Shown: piece after piece, positions 6,659 through 13,393 of the stretch
How positions within the stretch are numbered: position 1 is the stretch's first letter
Layout of the letters: the number at the start of each line of letters is the position of its first letter
Assembly: GCA_964563925.1 (NCBI GenBank)
Contig: CAZLZD010000080.1
Span: forward strand, 1 to 13,448
Length of the DNA stretch: 13,448 nt
Origin: JAUILA01 sp964563925
GTDB taxonomy: Bacteria > Bacteroidota > Bacteroidia > Cytophagales > Cyclobacteriaceae
Reading direction: 5' to 3'
Position numbers and translations under genes: made by a program
Notes under the pieces: model-generated
The model's database searches: none
Seen by the model: only the letters and a program-made list of their open reading frames with translations
What the model was told of the DNA's origin: nothing

Positions 6659-6847
6659 CGTCATCCTGATCAACATCCGGTCCCGGGCATGCCTGCCCCG
6701 GGCTTGACCCGGGGACCCGGGATCAACCGGATTCCGATCAGGACCTATTAGGGTTATTTACAGGTCCCGGCTGGACTCCGTGATACCACGGAGCTTCGCC
6801 GGGATGACGTTCTGTTTTACCACAGCGTGACGATCAGAAGGATGACG
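6659..6847. repeat. Composite palindromic intergenic repeat with two hairpins and inverted ends
   Basis: This fills most of the divergent intergenic region. The left end reads CGTCATCCTGAT (6659-6670). The right side has GGATGACG at 6802-6809 and again at 6840-6847, the latter within ATCAG-AA-GGATGACG, an almost exact inverse of the left end. Hairpin 1 (6665-6742) is nested: CCTGAT pairs with ATCAGG (6737-6742), ATCCGG (6675-6680) with CCGGAT (6727-6732), CCCGGG (6682-6687) with CCCGGG (6716-6721), and the core CCCCGGG (6696-6702) with CCCGGGG (6708-6714) around a 5-nt loop. Hairpin 2 (6766-6803) pairs CCCGGC with GCCGGG and CTCCGTG (6776-6782) with CACGGAG (6787-6793). A partial second copy lies at 13394-13448. 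A third GGATGACG is at 6888-6895. There is no coding capacity, so this is a REP/MITE-like dispersed element. The rest of 6585-6969 holds only the two weak promoter candidates. Confidence 0.8.
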
Positions 6848-6936
6848 AAGAGGGAAGCGTGCCGATCTCATTCAACATTCCACTCGGGGATGACGACATG
6901 GAGAACTTTCCTCTCTGGTATGATGAAAAGGGTTCC

Positions 6937-6944
6937 TATCTTTC
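6937..6944 (+). promoter_or_regulatory. Possible -7 element for the acylase gene
   Basis: TATCTTTC matches the Bacteroidota TAnnTTTG element at all but the last position and sits 25 nt before the ATG at 6970. No convincing -33 TTTG is seen about 19 nt upstream. It lies inside the open frame that extends up to 6859, which favours the downstream ATG as the real start. Confidence 0.3.
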
Positions 6945-6969
6945 CCAAAAATCGAGTAACTTAACCACA

Positions 6970-9432
6970 ATGAAATTACTGAAACCCGGACTAGTCATTT
7001 TGCTTGCCGTGGCCTGGTGCTTTTTCCTGTCCAACCGCTGGGTCATCCAGGGGACACCGGTACCTCCGCTCGGCAAGTTCCTGGACCCGTTCAACGGTTT
7101 CTGGCATAATGCGCAGTCTGAGGAGTTTCCGTATCCGGACGGGGTGAATATCCCCGAACTGACCGATTCGGTGACCGTTTCCTACGATTCCTACGGCATC
7201 CCCCACCTGTTCGCCACCAACACCCCCGACCTGATCCGCGCACAGGGTTATGTGGTTGCCCAGCACAGGCTCTGGCAGATGGAATTCCAGACGCACGCCG
7301 CGGCCGGGAGAATTTCCGAGATCATCGGCCGGGGCGCCCTGTCGTTCGACCGGATGCAGCGCCGGAAAGGCATGCTCACCGGCGCCGATGCGTCGTTTGC
7401 CAAAGACATGGAAAACCCGGAGACGGCCGAGGTACTCACCGCCTATGCCCAGGGAGCGAATGCCTACATCCGCACCTTGTCTTACCGAGACCTTCCCGTC
7501 GAATATAAACTACTGGGCTATGAACCTGAACCATGGACGGAATACAAAACAGCCCTTATTCTCCAGTATATGATCGACGAGCTCACCGGTTACGATGAGG
7601 ACCTTGAGAATACCAACACCCTGGCCTGGCTGGGAGAGGAACAATTCAATTTTCTGTTCCCGGAAAATCCGCCGGGCCTACAACCGGTGGCTCCCACCGG
7701 AAAGGACAATGACCGGTACAGATTCGACAAGCTTCCCCCTCCTGACGATTCGATCACCTTTGCCGCCAGCCAGACCCAGACGATCTTTCCCAAACCGGAT
7801 CCGGATAACGGGAGCAACAACTGGGCGGTGTCGGGCCGTAAGACCGCTTCCGGCGATGCAATCCTGGCCAATGACACCCACCTGGGGCTGAACCTGCCTT
7901 CACTCTGGATCGTGATGCAACTGAACAGCCCGGATATGAATGTCATGGGCTTCACCTTTGCCGGACAGCCGGGCATTACCATTGGCTTTAATGAATCCAA
8001 CGCCTGGGCCTTTACCAACGGACCCCGGGATCACCGTGACTGGTACCGCATCCGCTTCATCGACGAGGCCATGACCCAGTATGCCTATGCGGGCAGCATC
8101 AGCGAGGTGACCCTGTCCGTGGAAGAATTTATAGTGCGGGGCGGCGACACCTATTACGATACGATCCGGCATACGGTACACGGACCCGTCGTATATGATG
8201 CCACCTTCGGCGACCAGGACCCGCTGAAGAATTACGCGCTTCGCTGGATCGGCCAGGACCCGTCGGAAGTGCTGCGGACCATTCTCCAGCTTAACAAAAG
8301 CAGTAATTACCAGGATTACCTCGACGCCATCCAATACTGGGATGCACCCCCGCAAAACATCATCTTTGCCTCGAAGCACGGGGATATAGCCATCTGGAAC
8401 CAGGGACGCTTTCCGCTGAAGGCAGCCGGACAGGGAAAATTCCTCATGGAAGGAAGCAATCCGGTTAACGAATGGAATACCTACATCCCCAAGGAACAGA
8501 GCCCGTTCCAGCATAACCCGGAGCGCGGCTTTGTGAGTTCGGCCAACCAGCATTCTGTCGACAGCCTGTATCCTTACTGGGTGTGGGACCCGACGTATGA
8601 ATTCCACCGGAACCGGCTTATCAATAACCAGCTTGATACCATGAAGGGCATTACGGTCAAGGACATGATGGATATGCACAGCCAGTCGCTCGGCCTGAAG
8701 GCGATGGAGGTGCTGCCCCTGTTTCTGCAGGAGACCGACAGCATGACCCATTCTGAGCGGGAGAATGCAGTACTGCGGGAGCTGAAGAACTGGGGGTATT
8801 ATTACGATGCCGACAAGGTAGCGCCGGTCTATTTTGACCTCTGGTATTCCAATTTCTACTGGCTTCTGTGGGATGAATTCGCCAGCAGAGATTTCCCTGT
8901 CACTTATCCGTCGGACTATTACACCACACTGTTCATGAAGCGGAACGATGGCCATCCATTCATTGACCACCAGGGCCTTGACGGGGAGCAAAACCTGTCT
9001 GATATCGTGGAAATGGCGCTGGATTCAGCCATTGTGGCGTTTGATGAATGGGCGGAGGAGAATGAGAGTGAGAGTGAGAGTAAAGACAACTGGGGGCATT
9101 ACAAAGACACATTTATCCGTCACCTGGCCGATGTGAACGGCAGCCTGGCACCATTCAGCAGGTATCACGTGATGACCGGCGGAGAGACCGATGCGATTAA
9201 TTCGGTGAAACGTAATCACGGACCGTCACAGCGGATGGTGGTGCAGCTCAGCGACCCGCCCCAGGCATGGGGGATCTATCCGGGCGGACAATCGGGCAAC
9301 CCGGGGAGTCCGCTTTACGATAATATGATTGATATGTGGCGTGACGGAGAATACATACCTTTGGAACTCATGAAAAAGCCAACCAATAAAAATGTGGTCT
9401 TCACCCAAATTGTAAGACCGGCAGCTCAATGA
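6970..9432 (+). CDS. Penicillin acylase family protein (Ntn-hydrolase), membrane-anchored
   Basis: An 820-residue precursor of the penicillin-amidase/AHL-acylase family, which hydrolyses amide bonds of acylated small molecules in the periplasm after self-cleavage. The N-terminus MKLLKPGLVILLAVAWCFFL is a signal peptide or anchor, followed by PPLGKFLDPFNGFWHNA. The A-chain carries YDSYGIPHLFATN (around residue 76) and AQHRLWQMEFQTHAAAGRISE. The cleavage/nucleophile site is NGSNNWAVSG, with S282 as the predicted N-terminal nucleophile of the B-chain. Other conserved stretches are HGP at H404, SSANQHS, NHGPSQRMVV and GGQSGNPGSP (772-781). The frame is open to an ATG at 6859, but those 37 residues are charged, precede the signal segment and overlap a -7-like element, so 6970 is preferred. 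A repeated Glu-Ser stretch (699-704) comes from a GAGAGT hexamer. The substrate (beta-lactam, N-acyl-homoserine lactone or another amide) cannot be predicted. Confidence 0.93.
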   Translation: MKLLKPGLVILLAVAWCFFLSNRWVIQGTPVPPLGKFLDPFNGFWHNAQSEEFPYPDGVNIPELTDSVTVSYDSYGIPHLFATNTPDLIRAQGYVVAQHRLWQMEFQTHAAAGRISEIIGRGALSFDRMQRRKGMLTGADASFAKDMENPETAEVLTAYAQGANAYIRTLSYRDLPVEYKLLGYEPEPWTEYKTALILQYMIDELTGYDEDLENTNTLAWLGEEQFNFLFPENPPGLQPVAPTGKDNDRYRFDKLPPPDDSITFAASQTQTIFPKPDPDNGSNNWAVSGRKTASGDAILANDTHLGLNLPSLWIVMQLNSPDMNVMGFTFAGQPGITIGFNESNAWAFTNGPRDHRDWYRIRFIDEAMTQYAYAGSISEVTLSVEEFIVRGGDTYYDTIRHTVHGPVVYDATFGDQDPLKNYALRWIGQDPSEVLRTILQLNKSSNYQDYLDAIQYWDAPPQNIIFASKHGDIAIWNQGRFPLKAAGQGKFLMEGSNPVNEWNTYIPKEQSPFQHNPERGFVSSANQHSVDSLYPYWVWDPTYEFHRNRLINNQLDTMKGITVKDMMDMHSQSLGLKAMEVLPLFLQETDSMTHSERENAVLRELKNWGYYYDADKVAPVYFDLWYSNFYWLLWDEFASRDFPVTYPSDYYTTLFMKRNDGHPFIDHQGLDGEQNLSDIVEMALDSAIVAFDEWAEENESESESKDNWGHYKDTFIRHLADVNGSLAPFSRYHVMTGGETDAINSVKRNHGPSQRMVVQLSDPPQAWGIYPGGQSGNPGSPLYDNMIDMWRDGEYIPLELMKKPTNKNVVFTQIVRPAAQ

Positions 9433-9788
9433 ACCATTTTACCAAATTCATCCTGATCCTGATCCTCGCCTACGCGTCCAGTTATGTGGTCCCTTTCTGG
9501 GGAGTGGCCGTAGCCGGCTTCCTGGCCAGTTTAATTGTACGCAGCTCCCATCTGTCCAGCTTCCTGATCGGATTCATTGCCGTTTTCATCCTGTGGGGGT
9601 CCATGTCGTTTTACATTGACACGGAAACCTCCGGCATCCTGACCGACCGTGTCTCCGCCCTCCTGTCGGTGGATAAACCCTTCCTGATCCTGATCACCGC
9701 TACCCTTGGCGGACTCACTGCCGCTTTGGGCAGCTGGGCCGGGAGTATGATTCGCGGCGGAGAGAAGAAGGAGGGGTATTATCAGTAG
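9429..9788 (+). CDS. Small integral membrane protein of unknown function
   Basis: A 119-residue hydrophobic protein that I do not recognise. It has about four predicted membrane segments: roughly residues 6-22, 24-38, 43-60 and 84-107 (the last reading FLILITATLGGLTAALGSWAG). A short basic, polar tail follows (RGGEKKEGYYQ). The ATG overlaps the acylase TGA by 4 bp (ATGA), so it is translationally coupled to the acylase and probably made with it. A role next to the membrane-anchored acylase is possible but nothing in the sequence proves it. Its stop codon TAG merges into a GACTAA hexamer array. Confidence 0.75.
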   Translation: MNHFTKFILILILAYASSYVVPFWGVAVAGFLASLIVRSSHLSSFLIGFIAVFILWGSMSFYIDTETSGILTDRVSALLSVDKPFLILITATLGGLTAALGSWAGSMIRGGEKKEGYYQ

Positions 9789-9823
9789 ACTAAGACTAAG
9801 ACTAAGACTAGGACTAAGACTAT
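9788..9823. repeat. GACTAA hexanucleotide tandem repeat (6 units)
   Basis: Six tandem copies of GACTAA, with the fourth reading GACTAG and the last GACTAT. The array begins at the last base of the TAG stop of the upstream membrane-protein gene. It is noncoding in that frame and is the kind of microsatellite that changes length by slipped-strand replication. Confidence 0.85.
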
Positions 9824-9873
9824 GAGAAAGCATCCCCATCAGTGTGGCCGTCCGGGCCCGTGGGTTGGAAAAT

Positions 9874-9889
9874 CCGTGCATAAGCACGG
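9874..9889. repeat. Short perfect hairpin in convergent intergenic region
   Basis: CCGTGC (9874-9879) and GCACGG (9884-9889) form a perfect 6-bp stem around the loop ATAA. It has no T-run directly after it on either strand. It lies about 40 bp before a second, longer hairpin and may be part of the same extragenic element. Confidence 0.55.
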
Positions 9890-9930
9890 CTGGCGCAAAG
9901 GACGGCTTTGATCGTGGTGCCTTTTCTTTG

Positions 9931-9960
9931 TTTCTTTCTTTGGGCAGGCAAAGAAAGGAA
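9931..9960. terminator. Bidirectional terminator-like hairpin between convergent genes
   Basis: CTTTCTTTG (9934-9942) pairs perfectly with CAAAGAAAG (9949-9957) around the 6-nt loop GGCAGG. Adding T-A and G-T pairs extends the stem to 12 bp. T-rich sequence lies 5' and A-rich sequence 3' of the stem, so each strand ends in a pyrimidine- or purine-rich flank. It sits between the plus-strand membrane-protein gene and the minus-strand DUF4920 gene (stop 9966), where a shared terminator is expected. The stem is AT-rich, so termination strength is uncertain. The sequence also resembles dispersed extragenic repeats seen in many genomes. Confidence 0.5.
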
Positions 9961-9965
9961 AAATA

Positions 9966-10442
9966 TCACCGTATCACCACCCCGTTCGCAGTAACGATCA
10001 GTTCTTCTTTCGGTTCGGTTATGGCGGCAATTTCGTCTTCGGATTTACCGGCGTCTTTGGCCATATGCTTCAGGGTCTCCACATCGGTGATCTTGCGCAC
10101 GGCATAACCTTCCAGTACGGCCTCTTTTCCTTCCACCCCTTCTTTAGGCACAAAGAATCCGTAATCCTTAAACACCACGCGTACATCCTGTTCAGGTCCT
10201 TTCAGCTTCATCCAGCACCCTTTCATCGCGCAGGTCGAAGTGATCTCGCCGGTAAGCTTCACCGGGATGGAGTCTCCCGACATCACATTCTCCGAGAGCC
10301 AGTTTATATCATTGGCACCATCCATTTCGAACGCTTCCCCGTAGAGGGTGCCGCTGGCCTCCCCGGATTCTGCCTCCTGACCGGATGACTGACAGCCAAT
10401 CATTGCGGCCGCTGTAAAGACAAGCATAATGAGTTTTTTCAT
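9966..10442 (-). CDS. DUF4920 domain lipoprotein
   Basis: A 158-residue predicted lipoprotein. MKKLIMLVFTAAAMIGC is a class II signal peptide with a lipobox ending at C17, so the mature protein should be lipid-anchored in the envelope. The mature part has the DUF4920 pattern: GEAFEMDGAN, an OB-like core with TGEITSTCAMKGCWMKL, VVFKDYGFFVPKEG and AVLEGYAVRKI. It ends in EELIVTANGVVIR. The two cysteines in TCAMKGCW are conserved in what I recall of the family and could bind a metal or form a disulfide; the function is unknown. The frame is open 38 codons further up (to 10556), but the lipoprotein signal clearly marks 10442 as the start. A TAGTTTTA element at 10469-10476, close to TAnnTTTG, lies 26 nt upstream. 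The gene diverges from the DUF1206 operon across a 192-bp gap in which I see no other feature. Confidence 0.85.
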   Translation of the reverse strand: MKKLIMLVFTAAAMIGCQSSGQEAESGEASGTLYGEAFEMDGANDINWLSENVMSGDSIPVKLTGEITSTCAMKGCWMKLKGPEQDVRVVFKDYGFFVPKEGVEGKEAVLEGYAVRKITDVETLKHMAKDAGKSEDEIAAITEPKEELIVTANGVVIR

Positions 10443-10634
10443 AGGTGTGATCGCTTTAAATTCTCCGGTAAAACTAACCAAATCATCGGATTGCACCGCA
10501 TACCGAATGTAGAAATCGTGTGTGCTTGTAGAGATAATTCCACTTGAAATACCCACTCATATTGCCTCAGCCGGCCTCTGGCACGGGGCATGGTTTTCGT
10601 ACCGGTAGTAATGCACAACCAAAATACGGAACCA

Positions 10635-11492
10635 ATGAACACTTCAGACATTTCACATTCGGCCAGTCAGGCCAGGAGCCATTTTGAATATACCGACTGG
10701 AAAGAAAAATTCGCCCGCTTCGGGCACGTCGCCAAAGGTGCGGTGTATGCCATTGCCGGTGTACTTTCCTTTCAGGCAGCCTTCAATATGGGGGGCGGAC
10801 AAACCACAGGAAAAACAGGCGTGATCGAATTCCTGCAGAATCAGCCATTCGGACAGGTATTGCTTATCCTGATGGCCGTAGGCCTTGCCTGCTACGCATT
10901 TTATCGTTTCATGCTGGTGGCCGGTAAATCCGAGCGACTGGAGAGCAAAAGTGAAGGAAAGCGCAAAGCACTGAAAGCGGGTTATGTGGTCAGTGGGCTT
11001 GTGTATCTTGCACTTGCTGTATATGCAATCATGGAAGTCGCTGGCGGCGGCGGAGGCGGCGGAGGTAGCTCTAAACAAAGCGTCCTCTCGCAAATTATGT
11101 CTCAATCCTGGGGACCAATCTTCTTCTATGCGGTGGCAGCCGGACTCGCCGCGAAGGCAATCGCCCAGTTTGCCAAGGTCATAAAAAATGATTTTTACAA
11201 ATATGTGCGCCAGAATGATGTGGATCCGGAAAAAGCACGCAAAGCGGTCAAGATCTCCGGAACGGCCGGTTACATTGCAAGAGGTATCCTCGTGGCCATT
11301 ACCGCCTGGTTCTTTTACGAGGCAGCCGCCACCCACAACGCTTCCCAGGCCCAGGGTTCAGAAGGAGCATTCGCCTTCCTTGACCAGATGAGCAGCGGAC
11401 CGTGGTTGATGGGTGCAGTAGCAGCCGGACTCGTCCTGTACGGTATCTATATGTTCATTCTTGCCAGATATCGTCCGTTCCATATCAGGTAA
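10635..11492 (+). CDS. DUF1206 family membrane protein (three-repeat)
   Basis: A 285-residue integral membrane protein of unknown biochemical function. It shows three internal repeats, each starting with a G-x2-A/S-(K/R)-G helix and giving about two membrane segments: FARFGHVAKGAVYAIAGVLS (near residue 27), ALKAGYVVSGLVYLALAVYA (near 115) and TAGYIARGILVAITAWFFYE (near 213). This is the DUF1206 architecture with six helices. After the fourth helix run a loop carries eight consecutive glycines (137-144), encoded by a GGC/GGA triplet run. The ATG at 10635 is preferred because the domain starts soon after it; in-frame ATGs at 10590 and 10611 would only add polar residues. The AI-2E transporter gene follows 4 nt after the stop. 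Members of this family are often seen near envelope or stress genes, which fits this operon, but no specific role can be assigned. Confidence 0.85.
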   Translation: MNTSDISHSASQARSHFEYTDWKEKFARFGHVAKGAVYAIAGVLSFQAAFNMGGGQTTGKTGVIEFLQNQPFGQVLLILMAVGLACYAFYRFMLVAGKSERLESKSEGKRKALKAGYVVSGLVYLALAVYAIMEVAGGGGGGGGSSKQSVLSQIMSQSWGPIFFYAVAAGLAAKAIAQFAKVIKNDFYKYVRQNDVDPEKARKAVKISGTAGYIARGILVAITAWFFYEAAATHNASQAQGSEGAFAFLDQMSSGPWLMGAVAAGLVLYGIYMFILARYRPFHIR

Positions 11493-11496
11493 ACTG

Positions 11497-12540
11497 ATGA
11501 TCCCTGAACAAAAATTTAAGCGGGCTGTATTGTTCCTGCTGTTTATGGTGCTGTTTTTCGGAGGCCTCTATTTTGCGGCCTCCTTTCTCAAACCCCTTGC
11601 GGTAGCCTTGCTGCTGGCCTTTCTCATGTTGCCGGTGGCCCGAAAGCTGGAAAGCTGGAAGGCTCCCAGGTGGCTGAGCACCCTTACCTGTACCCTGATC
11701 GTCGTCCTGCTGCTGGGATCGGTAGTCGGACTGGTTGCCTACCAGGGCAAACAATTCAGTGAAGACTATACCCAGTTAAAACAAAAGGCAGACGAAAAGG
11801 TGGATCAGGTCACCGCTTTTATAACCAGCAATACCGGGATCACGGAAGAGCAGTTCAAGACCTCCGTAAAGGAATCCAGCCTCAGCCAGGTGAAAAATTC
11901 TGCGCAGGGCTTCCTGATCGGACTCCTGAACTCCACCACCGATATCCTGCTGATGCTGGTCTATATTTACACCTTTCTGTTCTATCGCACGCACTTCAAG
12001 AAATTCGTCATCCGTCTGTTTCCCGATACCAAACGGAAGAATGTGACCGGAGTGCTGGAAGAATCCGTGGTGACAGCACTTAGCTATCTGAAAGGGAAAA
12101 TGATGCTGGTTGCCCTGCTGGCAGTAATCTATTCGGTCGGACTCAGTCTGATCGGGGTTAAATTCGCCGTCTTCTACGGCGTACTTGCGGCTATTCTGTC
12201 GCTGATCCCCTACATTGGGAACCTCATCGGGGGCGCCCTGCCAGTCCTTACGGCCCTGCTTTATGGAAATGCCCTGAGTGCGCTGCTTGTTGTGGCCTTG
12301 TTTACCCTCACCCAATTCGTGGAAAGCTATGTCCTGCAGCCCCTGGTGGTTGGCAAGGAGGTGGACCTGAACCCCATGATGTCCATTCTCATTGTCATAC
12401 TTGCCGGAATACTCTGGGGCATCCCGGGCATGATTATCGCCATCCCGTACCTGGGCATTGTTATGGTGTTATTCAGCCATATTCCGGGGATGGAACCTTA
12501 CGCATTCCTATTACGAGAAGAAAAGAACGATTCCTCATGA
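11497..12540 (+). CDS. AI-2E family transporter (PerM/UPF0118)
   Basis: A 347-residue polytopic membrane protein of the AI-2 exporter / PerM superfamily. Members have been tied to autoinducer-2 export, Na+/H+ antiport or other efflux; the substrate here is not predictable. The order is typical. Two N-terminal helices (around residues 8-50) and a third near 60-82 come first, followed by a soluble, coiled-coil-like segment of about 60 residues (QFSEDYTQLKQKADEKVDQV onward). The C-terminal membrane block carries the hallmarks SLIPYIGNLIGGALPV, ESYVLQPLVVGKEVDLNPMM and GILWGIPGMIIAIPYL. The frame is open to a TTG at 11461 inside the DUF1206 gene, but the ATG at 11497 lies 4 nt after that gene's stop and is preferred. 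Its TGA overlaps the next ATG by 4 bp, so the three genes form an operon. Confidence 0.92.
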   Translation: MIPEQKFKRAVLFLLFMVLFFGGLYFAASFLKPLAVALLLAFLMLPVARKLESWKAPRWLSTLTCTLIVVLLLGSVVGLVAYQGKQFSEDYTQLKQKADEKVDQVTAFITSNTGITEEQFKTSVKESSLSQVKNSAQGFLIGLLNSTTDILLMLVYIYTFLFYRTHFKKFVIRLFPDTKRKNVTGVLEESVVTALSYLKGKMMLVALLAVIYSVGLSLIGVKFAVFYGVLAAILSLIPYIGNLIGGALPVLTALLYGNALSALLVVALFTLTQFVESYVLQPLVVGKEVDLNPMMSILIVILAGILWGIPGMIIAIPYLGIVMVLFSHIPGMEPYAFLLREEKNDSS

Positions 12541-13388
12541 TAAGATATACACTTTTACTGCTGATTACATTTTTTGCCTGTTCCTGCCAGTCACCCGACC
12601 GGGAAAATGACGGTAAAGATGAAGAGGCCAGCCTGCGCGAAGATGCTTTAGAGGACAGTATTCATAAAGCACTGGAGAATGTGCCGTATTCCTACACCGA
12701 TTCCCTGCGGCTCGTGAGGGGTGCCTCCGGACAGAAGCTACTGAACCGACTGAATTTTGAGGATTCGATGCGGTCGCTGTACGAAGCGATCGACCTGCCT
12801 GCATATGGGCTGGAGTATAAAGTCTTCCGGCACGCCATGGTCGGCTTTTACGGCCTGCAGCAGGATAGTGTACTGAGCGAACGTAACCTGATCTCGATCA
12901 TTGACTTCACCAAATCAAGCTGTGATAAACGTTTCTATACGCTTGATCTGGATAACCAGAACGTGCTCTACCATACCCTGGTAAGCCATGGGAAGAATAC
13001 CGGTGGTGACCTGGCGGAGAGCTTCTCCAATGAGGTGGGCTCCAATCAGAGCAGCCTTGGTTTTTACGTGACTGCCGAAACCTATATCGGAAGCAAGGGG
13101 TATTCCCTCAGGCTGGACGGTATGGAGGAAGGCGTCAACGACCGGATGCGGGAACGGGCTGTTGTGATGCACGAAGCGGACTACGTCAGTGAGGACTGGG
13201 TGAAGACCTACGGGAGAATCGGCCGCAGCTTCGGCTGCCCCGCCTTGCCTAAAAACGTCTCCAAAAAGGTGATCAATACGATCAAGGACCGCACCGCGAT
13301 CTTCGCCTACTTCGACGACTCAAACTACCTGAAGGCATCCAACTTTCTCAATTTCGAAAAACTCATGGACCGCTTTGAGGAAGGGTAA
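12537..13388 (+). CDS. Murein L,D-transpeptidase catalytic-domain (YkuD_2) lipoprotein
   Basis: A 283-residue predicted lipoprotein; MIRYTLLLLITFFACSC is a lipoprotein signal with the lipid-modified cysteine most likely C17 (C15 is an alternative). An acidic linker (DRENDGKDEEASLRED) follows. The catalytic half matches the YkuD_2 type of L,D-transpeptidase-like domain: DFTKSSCDKRFYTLDL, then SHGKNTGG (H151), MHEADYV (H212) and GRIGRSFGCPALP with the presumed nucleophile C234. Such enzymes would cross-link or edit peptidoglycan stem peptides in the periplasm, though activity of this subfamily is inferred from the motif, not shown. There is no separate LysM or PG-binding domain; the N-terminal part (residues 40-120) is helical-looking and of unknown role. 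It is coupled to the transporter gene by an ATGA overlap, and a repeat module follows 6 bp after the stop. Confidence 0.88.
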   Translation: MIRYTLLLLITFFACSCQSPDRENDGKDEEASLREDALEDSIHKALENVPYSYTDSLRLVRGASGQKLLNRLNFEDSMRSLYEAIDLPAYGLEYKVFRHAMVGFYGLQQDSVLSERNLISIIDFTKSSCDKRFYTLDLDNQNVLYHTLVSHGKNTGGDLAESFSNEVGSNQSSLGFYVTAETYIGSKGYSLRLDGMEEGVNDRMRERAVVMHEADYVSEDWVKTYGRIGRSFGCPALPKNVSKKVINTIKDRTAIFAYFDDSNYLKASNFLNFEKLMDRFEEG

Positions 13389-13393
13389 GGTCA

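Noticed and set aside
6659..6847. Palindromic element considered as an insertion sequence or riboswitch
   Set aside because: There is no transposase frame, and its modules recur at 13394-13448 in another order, which fits a noncoding dispersed repeat better than an aptamer.
6859..6969. N-terminal extension of the acylase by 37 residues
   Set aside because: It would place a charged segment before the signal peptide and overlaps repeat-derived sequence and a -7-like element.
7900..8991. Minus-strand open frame of 363 codons inside the acylase gene
   Set aside because: It is a shadow of the high-GC acylase coding sequence, which carries continuous family motifs on the plus strand.
9788..9823. 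GACTAA array considered as a CRISPR or regulatory iteron array
   Set aside because: Units are only 6 bp with no spacers, no cas or replication gene nearby; it is a simple microsatellite.
10653..11336. Minus-strand open frame opposite the DUF1206 gene
   Set aside because: The plus strand encodes a coherent three-repeat membrane protein; the antisense frame has no recognisable features.
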